This document shows, piece by piece, positions 27,235 to 34,322 of a stretch of 34,322 nt of DNA. The position numbers were made by a program, and so were the translations under genes. Origin of the DNA: an uncultured Saprospiraceae bacterium (GTDB taxonomy: Bacteria; Bacteroidota; Bacteroidia; Chitinophagales; Saprospiraceae). The DNA is taken from NCBI GenBank assembly GCA_938028705.1, contig CALIZI010000375.1, forward strand, positions 1-34,322. The letters run 5' to 3'. Within the stretch, counting starts at the first letter, position 1; each line of letters opens with the position of its first letter. The notes under the pieces were generated by a model. The model ran no database searches and was not told where the DNA came from. It saw only the letters and a program-made list of their open reading frames with translations.

Positions 27235-27330
27235 AAATGCCCCGATTTCAAACCGAGGACTTGTCGAGGCCGTTATAATCCATTCGAAATATACCAGTCC
27301 CGTAATACAAAGATACATTTTTTTTCTTTT
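27235..27330 (+). ncRNA. Candidate DUF3800-associated structured RNA
   Basis: This non-coding segment directly after the DUF3800 stop is GC-richer than the surrounding DNA at its left end. By eye, GCCCCGA (27239-27245) pairs with TCGAGGC (27264-27270) with one C-A mismatch, extended by CAA/TTG (27249-27251/27261-27263). The loop bases GGAC(T) at 27256-27260 can pair with (A)GTCC at 27296-27300, giving a possible pseudoknot. A long T tract (about 27317-27334) follows and could end the transcript. Comparative work has described RNA motif classes near DUF3800 genes, but I cannot say which class, if any, this is. The drawing is manual and not tested against relatives. Confidence 0.4.
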
Positions 27331-27353
27331 TTTTGCAAATAAAAACAATAAAC

Positions 27354-28697
27354 ATGTCAAAAGCTAAAATATATTATTTCTCACTTACGGATGAAATGCT
27401 TAAAGAGGAAAAATTACTTTGGTTTAAAAATAATCCATTAAAAAATATTCCATTTGAACGAATAACACCTTCTAAGAAAAATAATTGGATTAATCTGGCG
27501 AATAATGATTTTGAGGAGTTATTGCCTTTGGCAGATAAGGATGTGAAATTAGGTAGAAGTAAAGAGGCGGTTTTTGAATTATTTTTTTCTGGCGTTCCTA
27601 CTAATAGAGATGAATGGGTTTATGGTCATGATTTTAAAACAGTCAAATCTAAAATGTCATTCTTTTCGGAGAAATATAATTTGAGTGTAGAGAAAAATGA
27701 AAAAGATGAGACCATTAAATGGAGTAGAGACCTTGAGAAATTACTAAATAGAAAAATTAAATCTAAATTTGATGAAAAATTAATAATTAAAGGAGTTTAT
27801 AGACCTTATTTTTCTCAATTTCATTATACTGAGAAAGTTCTAAATGATGTATTGACACAAAATCATTATGATGTTTTTGGTAAAAAATTAAACAAAGAAA
27901 ATATTGTAATTAGCTTTTCGAGTATTGGAATGGATAAGCCTTTTCATGCTCTTGCAATCTCACAATTACCTCATTTACAGATTACTCCTAACGGTAAAAA
28001 TATTTCCCTCTACCGCTACGACAGCGACGGCACTCGCCACGACAACCTCACCGACTGGGGTTTAGGTCAGTTCCAGTCTCACTACCAAGACGACAGCATC
28101 ACGAAGGAGTCCATCTTTCACTATACGTATTCGGTCTTGCACCATCCGGCATACCGCAGCAAGTACGCCTTGAACCTCAAGCGCGAATTTCCCCGTCTGC
28201 CCTTCTACGCTGATTTTTGGCAATGGTCATCCTGGGGCAAAACCCTCATGGACTTACACCTCAACTACGCCACCGTACAGGCGATTTCAATCGCCTCGTC
28301 CAAGCAAGCGCCTAAAGTCGCCGCTACGCCCACCGTACAGGCGACTTCAGTCGCCATGTCTTCCCCAAAACCAAAATTAAAGGCAGACAAAGCAGCCAAC
28401 ACCATCACCCTCGACACCCACACCACCCTCACCGGCATCCCCGCCCTCGCCTGGGAATACAAACTCGGCAACCGCAGTGCCTTAGAATGGATACTCGACC
28501 AATACAAAGAAAAAAAGCCCCGCGACGCGACCATCGCCGAACATTTCAACACCTATCGTTTTGCGGATTACAAGGAGGAAGTCATAGATTTGCTGTGTCG
28601 CGTCTGCACCGTCAGTGTAAAGACCATGGAAATCATCAACCAAATGCCCAACAGTACAGGCGATTTCAATCGCCCTGTCACCCCAACTGGCGATTGA
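27354..28697 (+). CDS. Type ISP-like restriction-modification enzyme, C-terminal half
   Basis: The half encodes 447 residues that match the part following the methylase core in type ISP enzymes. KAKIYYFSL and ERITPSKKNNWINL lie at the start, target-recognition sequence sits in the middle (GVYRPYFSQFHYTEKVLND), and the conserved helical end reads KLGNRSALEWILDQYKEKKP and NTYRFADYKEEVIDLLCRVC. The frame is open upstream to a TTG at 27333, so fusion to the first half at a shared TTG would keep frame. I use the ATG at 27354 (MSKAKIYYF) as the independent start. Two REP copies are translated within it (about residues 306-337: TVQAISIASS and TVQATSVAMSS). The last codons and the TGA are also REP sequence. 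Function as a separate subunit is possible but unproven. Confidence 0.75.
   Translation: MSKAKIYYFSLTDEMLKEEKLLWFKNNPLKNIPFERITPSKKNNWINLANNDFEELLPLADKDVKLGRSKEAVFELFFSGVPTNRDEWVYGHDFKTVKSKMSFFSEKYNLSVEKNEKDETIKWSRDLEKLLNRKIKSKFDEKLIIKGVYRPYFSQFHYTEKVLNDVLTQNHYDVFGKKLNKENIVISFSSIGMDKPFHALAISQLPHLQITPNGKNISLYRYDSDGTRHDNLTDWGLGQFQSHYQDDSITKESIFHYTYSVLHHPAYRSKYALNLKREFPRLPFYADFWQWSSWGKTLMDLHLNYATVQAISIASSKQAPKVAATPTVQATSVAMSSPKPKLKADKAANTITLDTHTTLTGIPALAWEYKLGNRSALEWILDQYKEKKPRDATIAEHFNTYRFADYKEEVIDLLCRVCTVSVKTMEIINQMPNSTGDFNRPVTPTGD
28275..28358 (+). repeat. Two REP copies inside the RM coding sequence
   Basis: GTACAGGCGATTTCAATCGCC (28275-28295) and GTACAGGCGACTTCAGTCGC + CATG (28335-28358) lie 60 bp apart, an exact multiple of three. 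They are translated in the same frame as VQAISIA and VQATSVA. The second copy has T-to-C and A-to-G changes in opposite stem arms, preserving the palindrome. The intergenic copies nearby have periods of 65 and 75 bp, so the 60-bp spacing fits selection on the reading frame. Confidence 0.85.
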
Positions 28698-28846
28698 AAT
28701 CGCCGTTACGTCGCACCCGTACAGGCGATTTCAATCGCCTTGTCACCCCAACTGGCGATTAAAATCGCCGTTACGTCGCACCCGTACAGGCGATTTCAAT
28801 CGCCTTGTAACGATATTTTTCACAAGGCGATTGAAATCGCCTGTAC
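28654..28846. repeat. REP array between RM gene and RAYT
   Basis: REP copies in alternating orientation are at 28654-28674 (+), 28689-28704 (-), 28719-28739 (+), 28754-28769 (-), 28784-28804 (+) and 28826-28846 (-). The first two and a half units repeat with a 65-bp period, separated by TGTCACCCCAACT and GTTACGTCGCACCC linkers. The core is GGCGATTTCAATCGCC. The TGA of the RM gene (28695-28697) lies within the first inverted copy. Ten bases after the array the RAYT gene starts. Confidence 0.9.
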
Positions 28847-28855
28847 GATACCACT

Positions 28856-29530
28856 ATGGAAAAAATCCAGATATACCATAAGAATCGGATGCCACATATC
28901 CGTCCTATCGGAGCTACGTTTTTCATTACGATGCGCCTTGGAGATTCCTTGCCGCAGCACATCGTCCGCGAAATGAAAATGGAATTTGAACGCAAAAAAA
29001 AGCAAATCATGCTCGACCATCCCGACGACCATGAAGCATTAATTTACGACGAACAAAAACGATTTTTCGGAAAATATGACCATCAACTTGACCACAAACC
29101 TTATGGCGAATGTTACCTCCAACAACGGGAAGTTGCCAAAGTCATTATAGGTGAATTGGAACTTATGGACGGTAAACACTTCGACCTCCAAGCCTACTGT
29201 ATCATGCCTAATCATCTACATTTATTGGTCGATACTTCCATTCAATTACAAGGAAAAGACATCAACGAAAGCAACCTTGACGACAACTATATCCAACTCA
29301 ATGAAGTGCTCAAAGGTTTCAAAGGAAGGTCAGCGCGTTATGCCAACCAAGCCATTGGGCGAAGTGGTAATTTTTGGCAAAAAGACAGTTACGACCATTA
29401 TGTGCGGGATGATAAGGAGTGGAATAATATTGCCAATTACATTTTGAATAATCCGGTAAAAGCGGGTTTGGCAGAACAGCAATCTGATTGGGAATATTCC
29501 TACTATAAATACTCGGAAACTGCCGATTGA
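28856..29530 (+). CDS. REP-associated tyrosine transposase (RAYT)
   Basis: The gene encodes 224 residues of the Y1/HUH single-strand transposase superfamily. The metal-binding pair is H120 and H122 in MPNHLHLLVD. The likely nucleophile is Y179 in FWQKDSYDHYVRD, followed by NYILNNPVKAGL, a characteristic RAYT end. The N-terminal ATFFITMRL strand is also typical. RAYTs bind and cut single-stranded REP hairpins and are thought to spread REP sequences while rarely moving themselves. This copy is bounded by REP arrays on both sides, and its TGA stop lies inside a REP palindrome (29522-29537), so its last residues (TAD) are REP-encoded. All catalytic residues are present, so it may be active. A short acidic insert (about 130-147) lies between the two motifs. 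Confidence 0.92.
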   Translation: MEKIQIYHKNRMPHIRPIGATFFITMRLGDSLPQHIVREMKMEFERKKKQIMLDHPDDHEALIYDEQKRFFGKYDHQLDHKPYGECYLQQREVAKVIIGELELMDGKHFDLQAYCIMPNHLHLLVDTSIQLQGKDINESNLDDNYIQLNEVLKGFKGRSARYANQAIGRSGNFWQKDSYDHYVRDDKEWNNIANYILNNPVKAGLAEQQSDWEYSYYKYSETAD

Positions 29531-29688
29531 AATCGCCGTTACGCTCCGTACAGGCGATTTCAATCGCCATGTCTGGAAAATATTTTGATTTAAAACTGGC
29601 GATTGAAATCGCCGTTACGCCCGTACAGGTGATTTCAATCGCCATGTCTGAAAAATATTTTGATTTAAAACTGGCGATTGAAATCGCC
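29522..29688. repeat. REP array between RAYT and helicase gene
   Basis: REP copies are at 29522-29537 (-), 29548-29571 (+), 29598-29613 (-), 29623-29646 (+) and 29673-29688 (-). The unit starting GTACAGG, with the spacer TCTGGAAAATATTTTGATTT, is present twice with a 75-bp period (29548 and 29623) and few differences, showing recent tandem duplication. One copy has a GGTGATTTCAATCGCC stem with a G-T pair. The last copy ends eight bases before the helicase ATG. Confidence 0.9.
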
Positions 29689-29695
29689 GTTACGT

Positions 29696-32600
29696 ATGAA
29701 CATAAGAATCATCTCCGCCGGTGCCGGTAGCGGCAAGACCTACCGCCTGACCCAAGAAATGGTCAATTTGCTTGAAGGCAAATCGGGCGAAAAAGTCCGT
29801 GCATCGGGCATTATTGCGACCACATTTACCAAGAAAGCCGCATCCGAATTGCAGGAACGGGTGCGGGTGAAGTTGTTGGAAAGCGGCTTGTCGGAAGAGG
29901 CTGACGACTTGGCGAATGCCATGATTGGAACGGTACACAGCTTGGGAACGAAGCTACTCAAACGCTTTGCTTTTGAGGCAGGGGTGTCGCCCGAAGTTGA
30001 TATTATTGCCGATGAGGATGTGCAGGTCATGTTCAATGAATCGCTCGCGGCGATTTTGAAACCTGCCTTGATTGGTGAAATGGAAACCCTCGCCGAGCGA
30101 TTGGGCTTCAATAAAAGAGACCGTTATGATTGGCGCAAGGAAGTCCGCAGCCTGACCGATATTGCGCGGTCCAATAATTTTTCGGAAGCGGTGTTGCGCG
30201 AAAGTCTCGACAAATCGCTGGAGAGTTTTTTCCAATATTTGCCCGAAAAATCCGAGCTCACAGCAAAGGAATTTAACGACAGATTTTTGGATATTATGGA
30301 CATGACGCTCCACAATATCCGCAACAACGAGGACAGCACTAAAACCACCCAAAGCATCCTCAACAATGTACAAACTACTCGCAATAATCTCCATGCCCGC
30401 CGCGAACTCAACTGGTACGAGTGGGTACGCATCTGGAAAGGCGGCGCGAAAATCGGTAAAAAAAGCCGCGAGGATTACGAAGAACTCCGCGATTTTGCTG
30501 CCGAACATGCCACGCATCCGCAATTTCATGCGGACATTCGCGCCTTTGTGAGTCATATTTTTGAGATTGCGATTGCTGCCCTCCACGAGTACGACCAATA
30601 CAAAAAACGACGCGGTTTGATTGACTATACCGATATGGAAGTCAGCGTTTTATACTTGCTCGACCATCCGCAAGTGAAAGCCGTTTTGCAGGAAGAACTC
30701 GACCTACTTATGGTAGATGAATTTCAGGATACCAACCCGATTCAGTTGGAGATTTTTCTGAAATTGTCGCGTTTGGCGAAGCACTCCGTTTGGGTGGGCG
30801 ACCCTAAGCAATCTATCTATGGATTCAGAGGCGCAGAACCCGCTTTGATGCAAGCGATTATTGATAAAACGGGCGGCGTGAAACCCGAAGATATACAGAA
30901 ATATTCGTGGCGGTCAAGGCAGGAGTTGGTCTATGCGGCGAATGATTTATTTTGTCGCGCCTTCTCCCACATGCCCACCGAACAGGTCGCGCTCGAACCA
31001 CGCCGTACCAAGTCGGGCAATGAATTTTTCCCCGCCGAATCTATCGAATTAGATACGGCTTTGAAGCATTGGCATTTCCAACATGAAGGCGGCAAACGTC
31101 CGCCCGGGAAACCCTGGGCGGAGAATTGTATCGCGGCAAGTGTAAGGCAATTATTGGAAGAAGGGCTGCACATCATTGACCGTCATACGGGCGAATGTCG
31201 TAAAGCGGTGGCGGGTGATATTGCGGTGCTTTGTCGGAGCAATAAGGAATGTTTGGAAGTTGCGGATGCACTGCATCGGGAAGGTTTGAAAGCGGCGATT
31301 GCGCGTAGTGGTTTGGTGTTTACGCCCGAAGTGCAATTAGTTTTGGCTTGTTTGAAATACATCTTGCATCGCTCTGATTCTTTGTCGGTAGCTGAGATTT
31401 TACGTTTGGCGAGTGATTATGATATTGAACGTATTATAGAATTACGTTTAGCGTATTTAGATAAAAGAGATGAAGATGGCAAACGCCCTTATAAATGGAC
31501 AGAGACGCATCCGATTATTGACCAATTGGATGACCTTCGTAGTGAAGTGGTCGAACTTTCGGGCAGCGAATTATTGAATTTGGTGATAGAAGAATTGGAC
31601 TTGCGGCGCATCATAGCGACTTGGGGCAATGCAAGACAACGTTTTGATAATATAGACGCGCTTCGCAAAATTGCATTGGCTTATGAGGATGCTTGTAATC
31701 GCCTGCATAGCGCGGCTTCTTTGGGTGGTTTTTTATTATGGTTAAATGAAAAAGCCAATGAATCGGGCGACGAACAAGGTGCGAGAGAAAATCCCGAAGC
31801 GGTCAATGTAATGACTTATCACAAATCAAAGGGTTTGGAGTGGAATGTGGTGATTTGTCATAGCTTGGAAAATACTTTGCGGGATAAGGTCTGGGGCATG
31901 GGCATCGTCTCTGAAAATGAGGAAGTTGACTTGGAAAATCCCTTAGCAAATCGTTGGTTGCGCTATTGGATTAATCCTTATGCTGACCAAGTAAAAGGTA
32001 CTGATTTACAGGAGAATATCAACCAAAGCGAAGTAAAACACGATGCACAAGCCAGCGCATTGCAAGAGGAAGCCCGATTGCTGTATGTAGGCATGACTCG
32101 TGCGCGGGATTACCTCGTTTTACCCACTCGTCAAAGCCCTACAAAATGGTTGAATCGCGTATGGAATGAAGGCGATGAAAATATCCCGACATTGGATTCA
32201 CAGAGCTATGATTCGCCATGGAAATGGAACAAGCAAATCGTACCGATAGATACCAAACTTGCTTTTTTTGATAAGCAATTTGAACATGCAGGGGCGCAGC
32301 AAGAAATCGCTCAATACTTTGAAGAACGTGCCGGAAGTCAACATCACCCAACCTTGAAACCGGATATGGCAGTGGATATGGAATTGAGTTTTAAGCTTGT
32401 CAATCAAGTGGATATTTCACCCGTTAAAGCACGTGACGATGCCGACGAATTGACGATAGCGAGACTTTATCGTGCGTTCTTATTTGCTGATACGCCGGAT
32501 GCTGATGTGTCTGTACGTGAGGCTATTGCTACACAGCTTATCAATGAATTTGAAGTAGTAGGCATAGTGGAAGAAAAGCATTTATTGAATCCTTCACAAT

Positions 32601-32896
32601 CATTTTATAATTTTTTGAAAAAAAATATTCATTTTAATAAAATTTATAAAAATTATCCTGTTTCACACATCGAAAACGGACAAGTCTTTGAAGCGACTAC
32701 CGACCTTTTATTGGAAACAGATAAAGGAAATGTGATTGTTCAATATCATTCTAATACCATTCATATTAAAAAAATACATGCTATCTTAAAGGAGTTTGCG
32801 CCTGCTTTGCATCGCATGAAATCGTGTACGGATGCAGTGGAATGTTGGGTATATTTCGGACTTTCGGGTGTGTTGGTGCAAGTCACCCTAACGTAA
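29696..32896 (+). CDS. UvrD/AddA-RecB-like helicase with degenerate nuclease end
   Basis: The gene encodes about 1066 residues of an SF1A helicase of the AddA/RecB type. The motifs are Walker A GAGSGKT (9-15), TFTKKAASEL, DEFQDTN (from D341), GDPKQSIYGFRGAEP, YSWRSR, MTYHKSKGLEW (about 706) and LYVGMTRARDY (about 796). Such proteins unwind DNA ends in break repair or phage-DNA degradation, usually with a C-terminal nuclease and an AddB partner. Here the C-terminus has ATTDLLLETDKGNVIVQYHS, where relatives carry D...(D/E)xK. The first Asp is kept but the D-x-K is QYH, so the nuclease is probably dead. No addB lies in the window. I take the ATG at 29696 (MNIRIISAG); a TTG at 29678 lies inside the REP. 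A degradative or defence role next to the RM gene is inferred only from position. Confidence 0.85.
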   Translation: MNIRIISAGAGSGKTYRLTQEMVNLLEGKSGEKVRASGIIATTFTKKAASELQERVRVKLLESGLSEEADDLANAMIGTVHSLGTKLLKRFAFEAGVSPEVDIIADEDVQVMFNESLAAILKPALIGEMETLAERLGFNKRDRYDWRKEVRSLTDIARSNNFSEAVLRESLDKSLESFFQYLPEKSELTAKEFNDRFLDIMDMTLHNIRNNEDSTKTTQSILNNVQTTRNNLHARRELNWYEWVRIWKGGAKIGKKSREDYEELRDFAAEHATHPQFHADIRAFVSHIFEIAIAALHEYDQYKKRRGLIDYTDMEVSVLYLLDHPQVKAVLQEELDLLMVDEFQDTNPIQLEIFLKLSRLAKHSVWVGDPKQSIYGFRGAEPALMQAIIDKTGGVKPEDIQKYSWRSRQELVYAANDLFCRAFSHMPTEQVALEPRRTKSGNEFFPAESIELDTALKHWHFQHEGGKRPPGKPWAENCIAASVRQLLEEGLHIIDRHTGECRKAVAGDIAVLCRSNKECLEVADALHREGLKAAIARSGLVFTPEVQLVLACLKYILHRSDSLSVAEILRLASDYDIERIIELRLAYLDKRDEDGKRPYKWTETHPIIDQLDDLRSEVVELSGSELLNLVIEELDLRRIIATWGNARQRFDNIDALRKIALAYEDACNRLHSAASLGGFLLWLNEKANESGDEQGARENPEAVNVMTYHKSKGLEWNVVICHSLENTLRDKVWGMGIVSENEEVDLENPLANRWLRYWINPYADQVKGTDLQENINQSEVKHDAQASALQEEARLLYVGMTRARDYLVLPTRQSPTKWLNRVWNEGDENIPTLDSQSYDSPWKWNKQIVPIDTKLAFFDKQFEHAGAQQEIAQYFEERAGSQHHPTLKPDMAVDMELSFKLVNQVDISPVKARDDADELTIARLYRAFLFADTPDADVSVREAIATQLINEFEVVGIVEEKHLLNPSQSFYNFLKKNIHFNKIYKNYPVSHIENGQVFEATTDLLLETDKGNVIVQYHSNTIHIKKIHAILKEFAPALHRMKSCTDAVECWVYFGLSGVLVQVTLT

Positions 32897-32980
32897 TGCC
32901 TCCGGCTTCCGCCCAATAGAATGACACCTCCAGTCCGCATCGCAAGCGAACCGGAAGTGCCATTTTAAATAGTATATTTT

Positions 32981-33775
32981 TTATATATGAAAATCCGAAG
33001 ATGTAAATTTATTATTAAACTTCACATCTTTGGTAGTCTGCTCTAATGAGGGGGCATAATTTCCATCTTCGTCGGGAAATGATGCTACTCTTTTCGTCTG
33101 CACAGATATACCGTCAATCACAGAATACTCAACTTCCATTTTCAAAACCGGCTCATTAAAGCCCATTATCGGCAGTGAAAACATAAATATATCAACGAGT
33201 TTTGTTTTAGGATTGAAATATAAGATATATTCATCATTTACTTCCTTACCGACTACTGCCGACTCATAGCTCAGGCTTACTTTTTCGTAATTGATGCCAT
33301 TTATGGTTTCCTTTCCGAGATACTTATTTATGGTGCCGGGGTCGTCGAGTTTGTACATCATCGTAAACCAGAAATAATTGGCAGAACGCAGGAAGGCAGT
33401 ACCTCCAAGTGCCTGCGGGTCGGCTACGGCTTCGCCATTTAGCGAAATCATAGGATTGCCATCCATAAGGCATTGTTTTACAGTGCCTTTTTCTTCAGGC
33501 ATCACATTGACTTCGTGGCGGCTGTATTTTGCCCATGAAGCCTCATTGTCAAAGATGTATCTTTCGGTAGAGATGTCCATCTTTCCATTGCTGTTGTAAA
33601 CGTAGGTAAATTCAACATCATTTTTTGATGCCAATTTTTCCCAACCGCCATTTACTTTGTACATTGCCTTGATGAGTGCGAGTGCTTTGGCATCACTTTC
33701 AGGGTGTTCGGTCGAAAAAGAGAATAGTGCTATGGCAGCAGCCACTAACATGATTTTGGTGAAAAGGTTCGTCAT
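32981..33775 (-). CDS. Secreted LolA/DUF6503-like protein
   Basis: The gene encodes 264 residues with a signal peptide (about 1-22, KIMLVAAAIALFSFS). A mature part with alternating beta strands begins ALALIKAMYKVNGGWEKLAS, a start typical of LolA/LppX-like or DUF6503 proteins in Bacteroidota. These form a half-open beta-barrel that binds lipids or lipoproteins. I see no lipobox cysteine and no catalytic motif. The assignment to DUF6503 rather than LolA proper is from general resemblance, so the function is uncertain. It converges on the helicase gene with an 84-bp gap and stands alone in this direction. Confidence 0.6.
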   Translation of the reverse strand: MTNLFTKIMLVAAAIALFSFSTEHPESDAKALALIKAMYKVNGGWEKLASKNDVEFTYVYNSNGKMDISTERYIFDNEASWAKYSRHEVNVMPEEKGTVKQCLMDGNPMISLNGEAVADPQALGGTAFLRSANYFWFTMMYKLDDPGTINKYLGKETINGINYEKVSLSYESAVVGKEVNDEYILYFNPKTKLVDIFMFSLPIMGFNEPVLKMEVEYSVIDGISVQTKRVASFPDEDGNYAPSLEQTTKDVKFNNKFTSSDFHI

Positions 33776-34322
33776 AATGATTATTTTTAAAATTTGAAAT
33801 AAATCTATTGTTTGCTTCGGTGTATGAGAGTAAATTCACTCAAAATAAAGAAGCAAATTGTGTGTATAAACGATTTGCCTAACAAAAAAACAGGGATAGC
33901 TTGTTGCGTTTTTTAGCACTATTTTTTCCTTACAAGACATGGTTTTGTATTGAAAAGTCTTCTTAAAGACAGAATATCCCTTGATTGGACTTTGGGCAAA
34001 ATTGGTGATTGGTGAGTAAAATATACTGTGAACGGTATAAATTTCAGAAAACTGTAATGACTGCTTTAGCTTGACAATGTTATGTTCGATTTTTATTTAT
34101 ACTGCTTTATGGTTAGATTGTTAGATTGTTTTATTGTTGTATATAGCCAAAATTAAATCATAAATACCTGTTTATCAACAATATAGCAATATAACAATGA
34201 AACATTTTGTAAAATAAAAAGTATAATTTTAAACCTAATACAGTATAATATAGTTGGCATTTTGCTCTTGAATTTGGGCTAAAACTCGTCTGACATTTTC
34301 AAAATTCACTGATGATGTCATA
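33776..34322. other. Gene-free AT-rich spacer with repeat fragments
   Basis: No gene is seen to the window end. The spacer holds the upstream region of the LolA-like gene and a GATTGGACTTTGGGCAAAATTGG word (33983-34005) related to the arms at 5222-5411. It also holds GTAATGACTGCTTTAGC at 34054, as in the repeats near 24.6 kb, followed by CTTGACAATGTTATGTTC as in the element near 23230. A partial palindromic element runs off the window edge. Confidence 0.6.
34258..34322. repeat. Partial copy of the 23.3-kb palindromic element
   Basis: CATTTTGCTCTTGAATTTGG, GCTAAAACTCGTCTGACATT and TTCAAAATTCACTGATGATG follow one another here. They match the reverse complement of 23335-23401 with only a few differences. 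The copy is cut by the window end. Together with 34054-34105 it outlines a longer element of which only the left side is visible. Confidence 0.75.

Noticed and set aside
28654-29697. CRISPR-like regular repeats
   Set aside because: The repeats alternate in orientation, the spacers are themselves repeated, and no cas genes are present. The adjacent RAYT explains them as REP/BIME arrays.
29527-29730. Open frame of 67 codons across the REP array
   Set aside because: It only translates the two 75-bp repeat units and runs into the helicase gene in another frame. No start context or domain supports it.
32897-32980. Possible bidirectional terminator between the helicase and the LolA-like gene
   Set aside because: The GGCTTCCG and CGGAAGTGCC words can pair only over about six to eight bases across a long loop, without a clear T run, so this is too weak to list.
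1-34322. tRNA, rRNA or prophage genes
   Set aside because: No tRNA cloverleaf-like T-loop words, rRNA-like segments or phage structural genes were recognised on either strand by reading.

Overview
The window reads as a chromosomal piece of a Bacteroidota bacterium, probably of the Saprospirales/Chitinophagales kind. Reasons: strongly AT-rich spacers, no Shine-Dalgarno motifs, a TAnnTTTG-type promoter element, very large secreted proteins built from beta-helix and CARDB modules, a dockerin-like C-terminus of the sort common in that phylum, and many dispersed palindromic repeats. This placement is inferred from protein style; there is no rRNA gene to check it.

Layout. 290-4401 (minus strand) is a surface-polysaccharide pair, a Wzz-like chain-length regulator followed by a Wzy/O-antigen-ligase-like membrane protein. 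The spacer between them is occupied by a complete 1508-bp insertion sequence with 78-bp inverted repeats and a transposase split at an A8 tract. 4402-5452 has no gene but holds a run of hairpins and a terminator-like element before a 13.4-kb gene (5453-18865). That gene encodes a 4470-residue secreted protein with five parallel beta-helix modules, an Fn3-like segment, eight CARDB repeats and PPC/TIG-like domains. Three smaller secreted-protein genes follow on the same strand: a metzincin-like protease, a helical-repeat protein, and a protein whose core resembles the usual C-terminal block of giant proteins. A convergent dcd (dCTP deaminase) lies beyond a nested inverted repeat.

24079-32896 is a defence- and mobile-element-type region. 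A type ISP-like restriction-modification gene (24710-28697) is split by a DUF3800 gene plus a non-coding segment that may be a DUF3800-associated structured RNA. Joining the halves at a shared TTG gives one open frame. Next comes a REP-associated tyrosine transposase (RAYT) embedded in arrays of its likely REP palindromes (core GGCGATTTCAATCGCC). REP copies lie upstream of the RM gene, inside its coding sequence in frame, at its stop codon, at the RAYT stop codon, and against the start of an AddA/RecB-like UvrD helicase. The helicase's C-terminal nuclease motif looks degenerate.

The window ends with a LolA/DUF6503-like secreted protein gene and a spacer carrying another copy of a palindromic repeat seen near 23.3 kb. 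The observations most worth following are the DUF3800-plus-RNA interruption of the RM gene, the RAYT/REP system writing into coding sequences, and the structured leader region before the giant gene.
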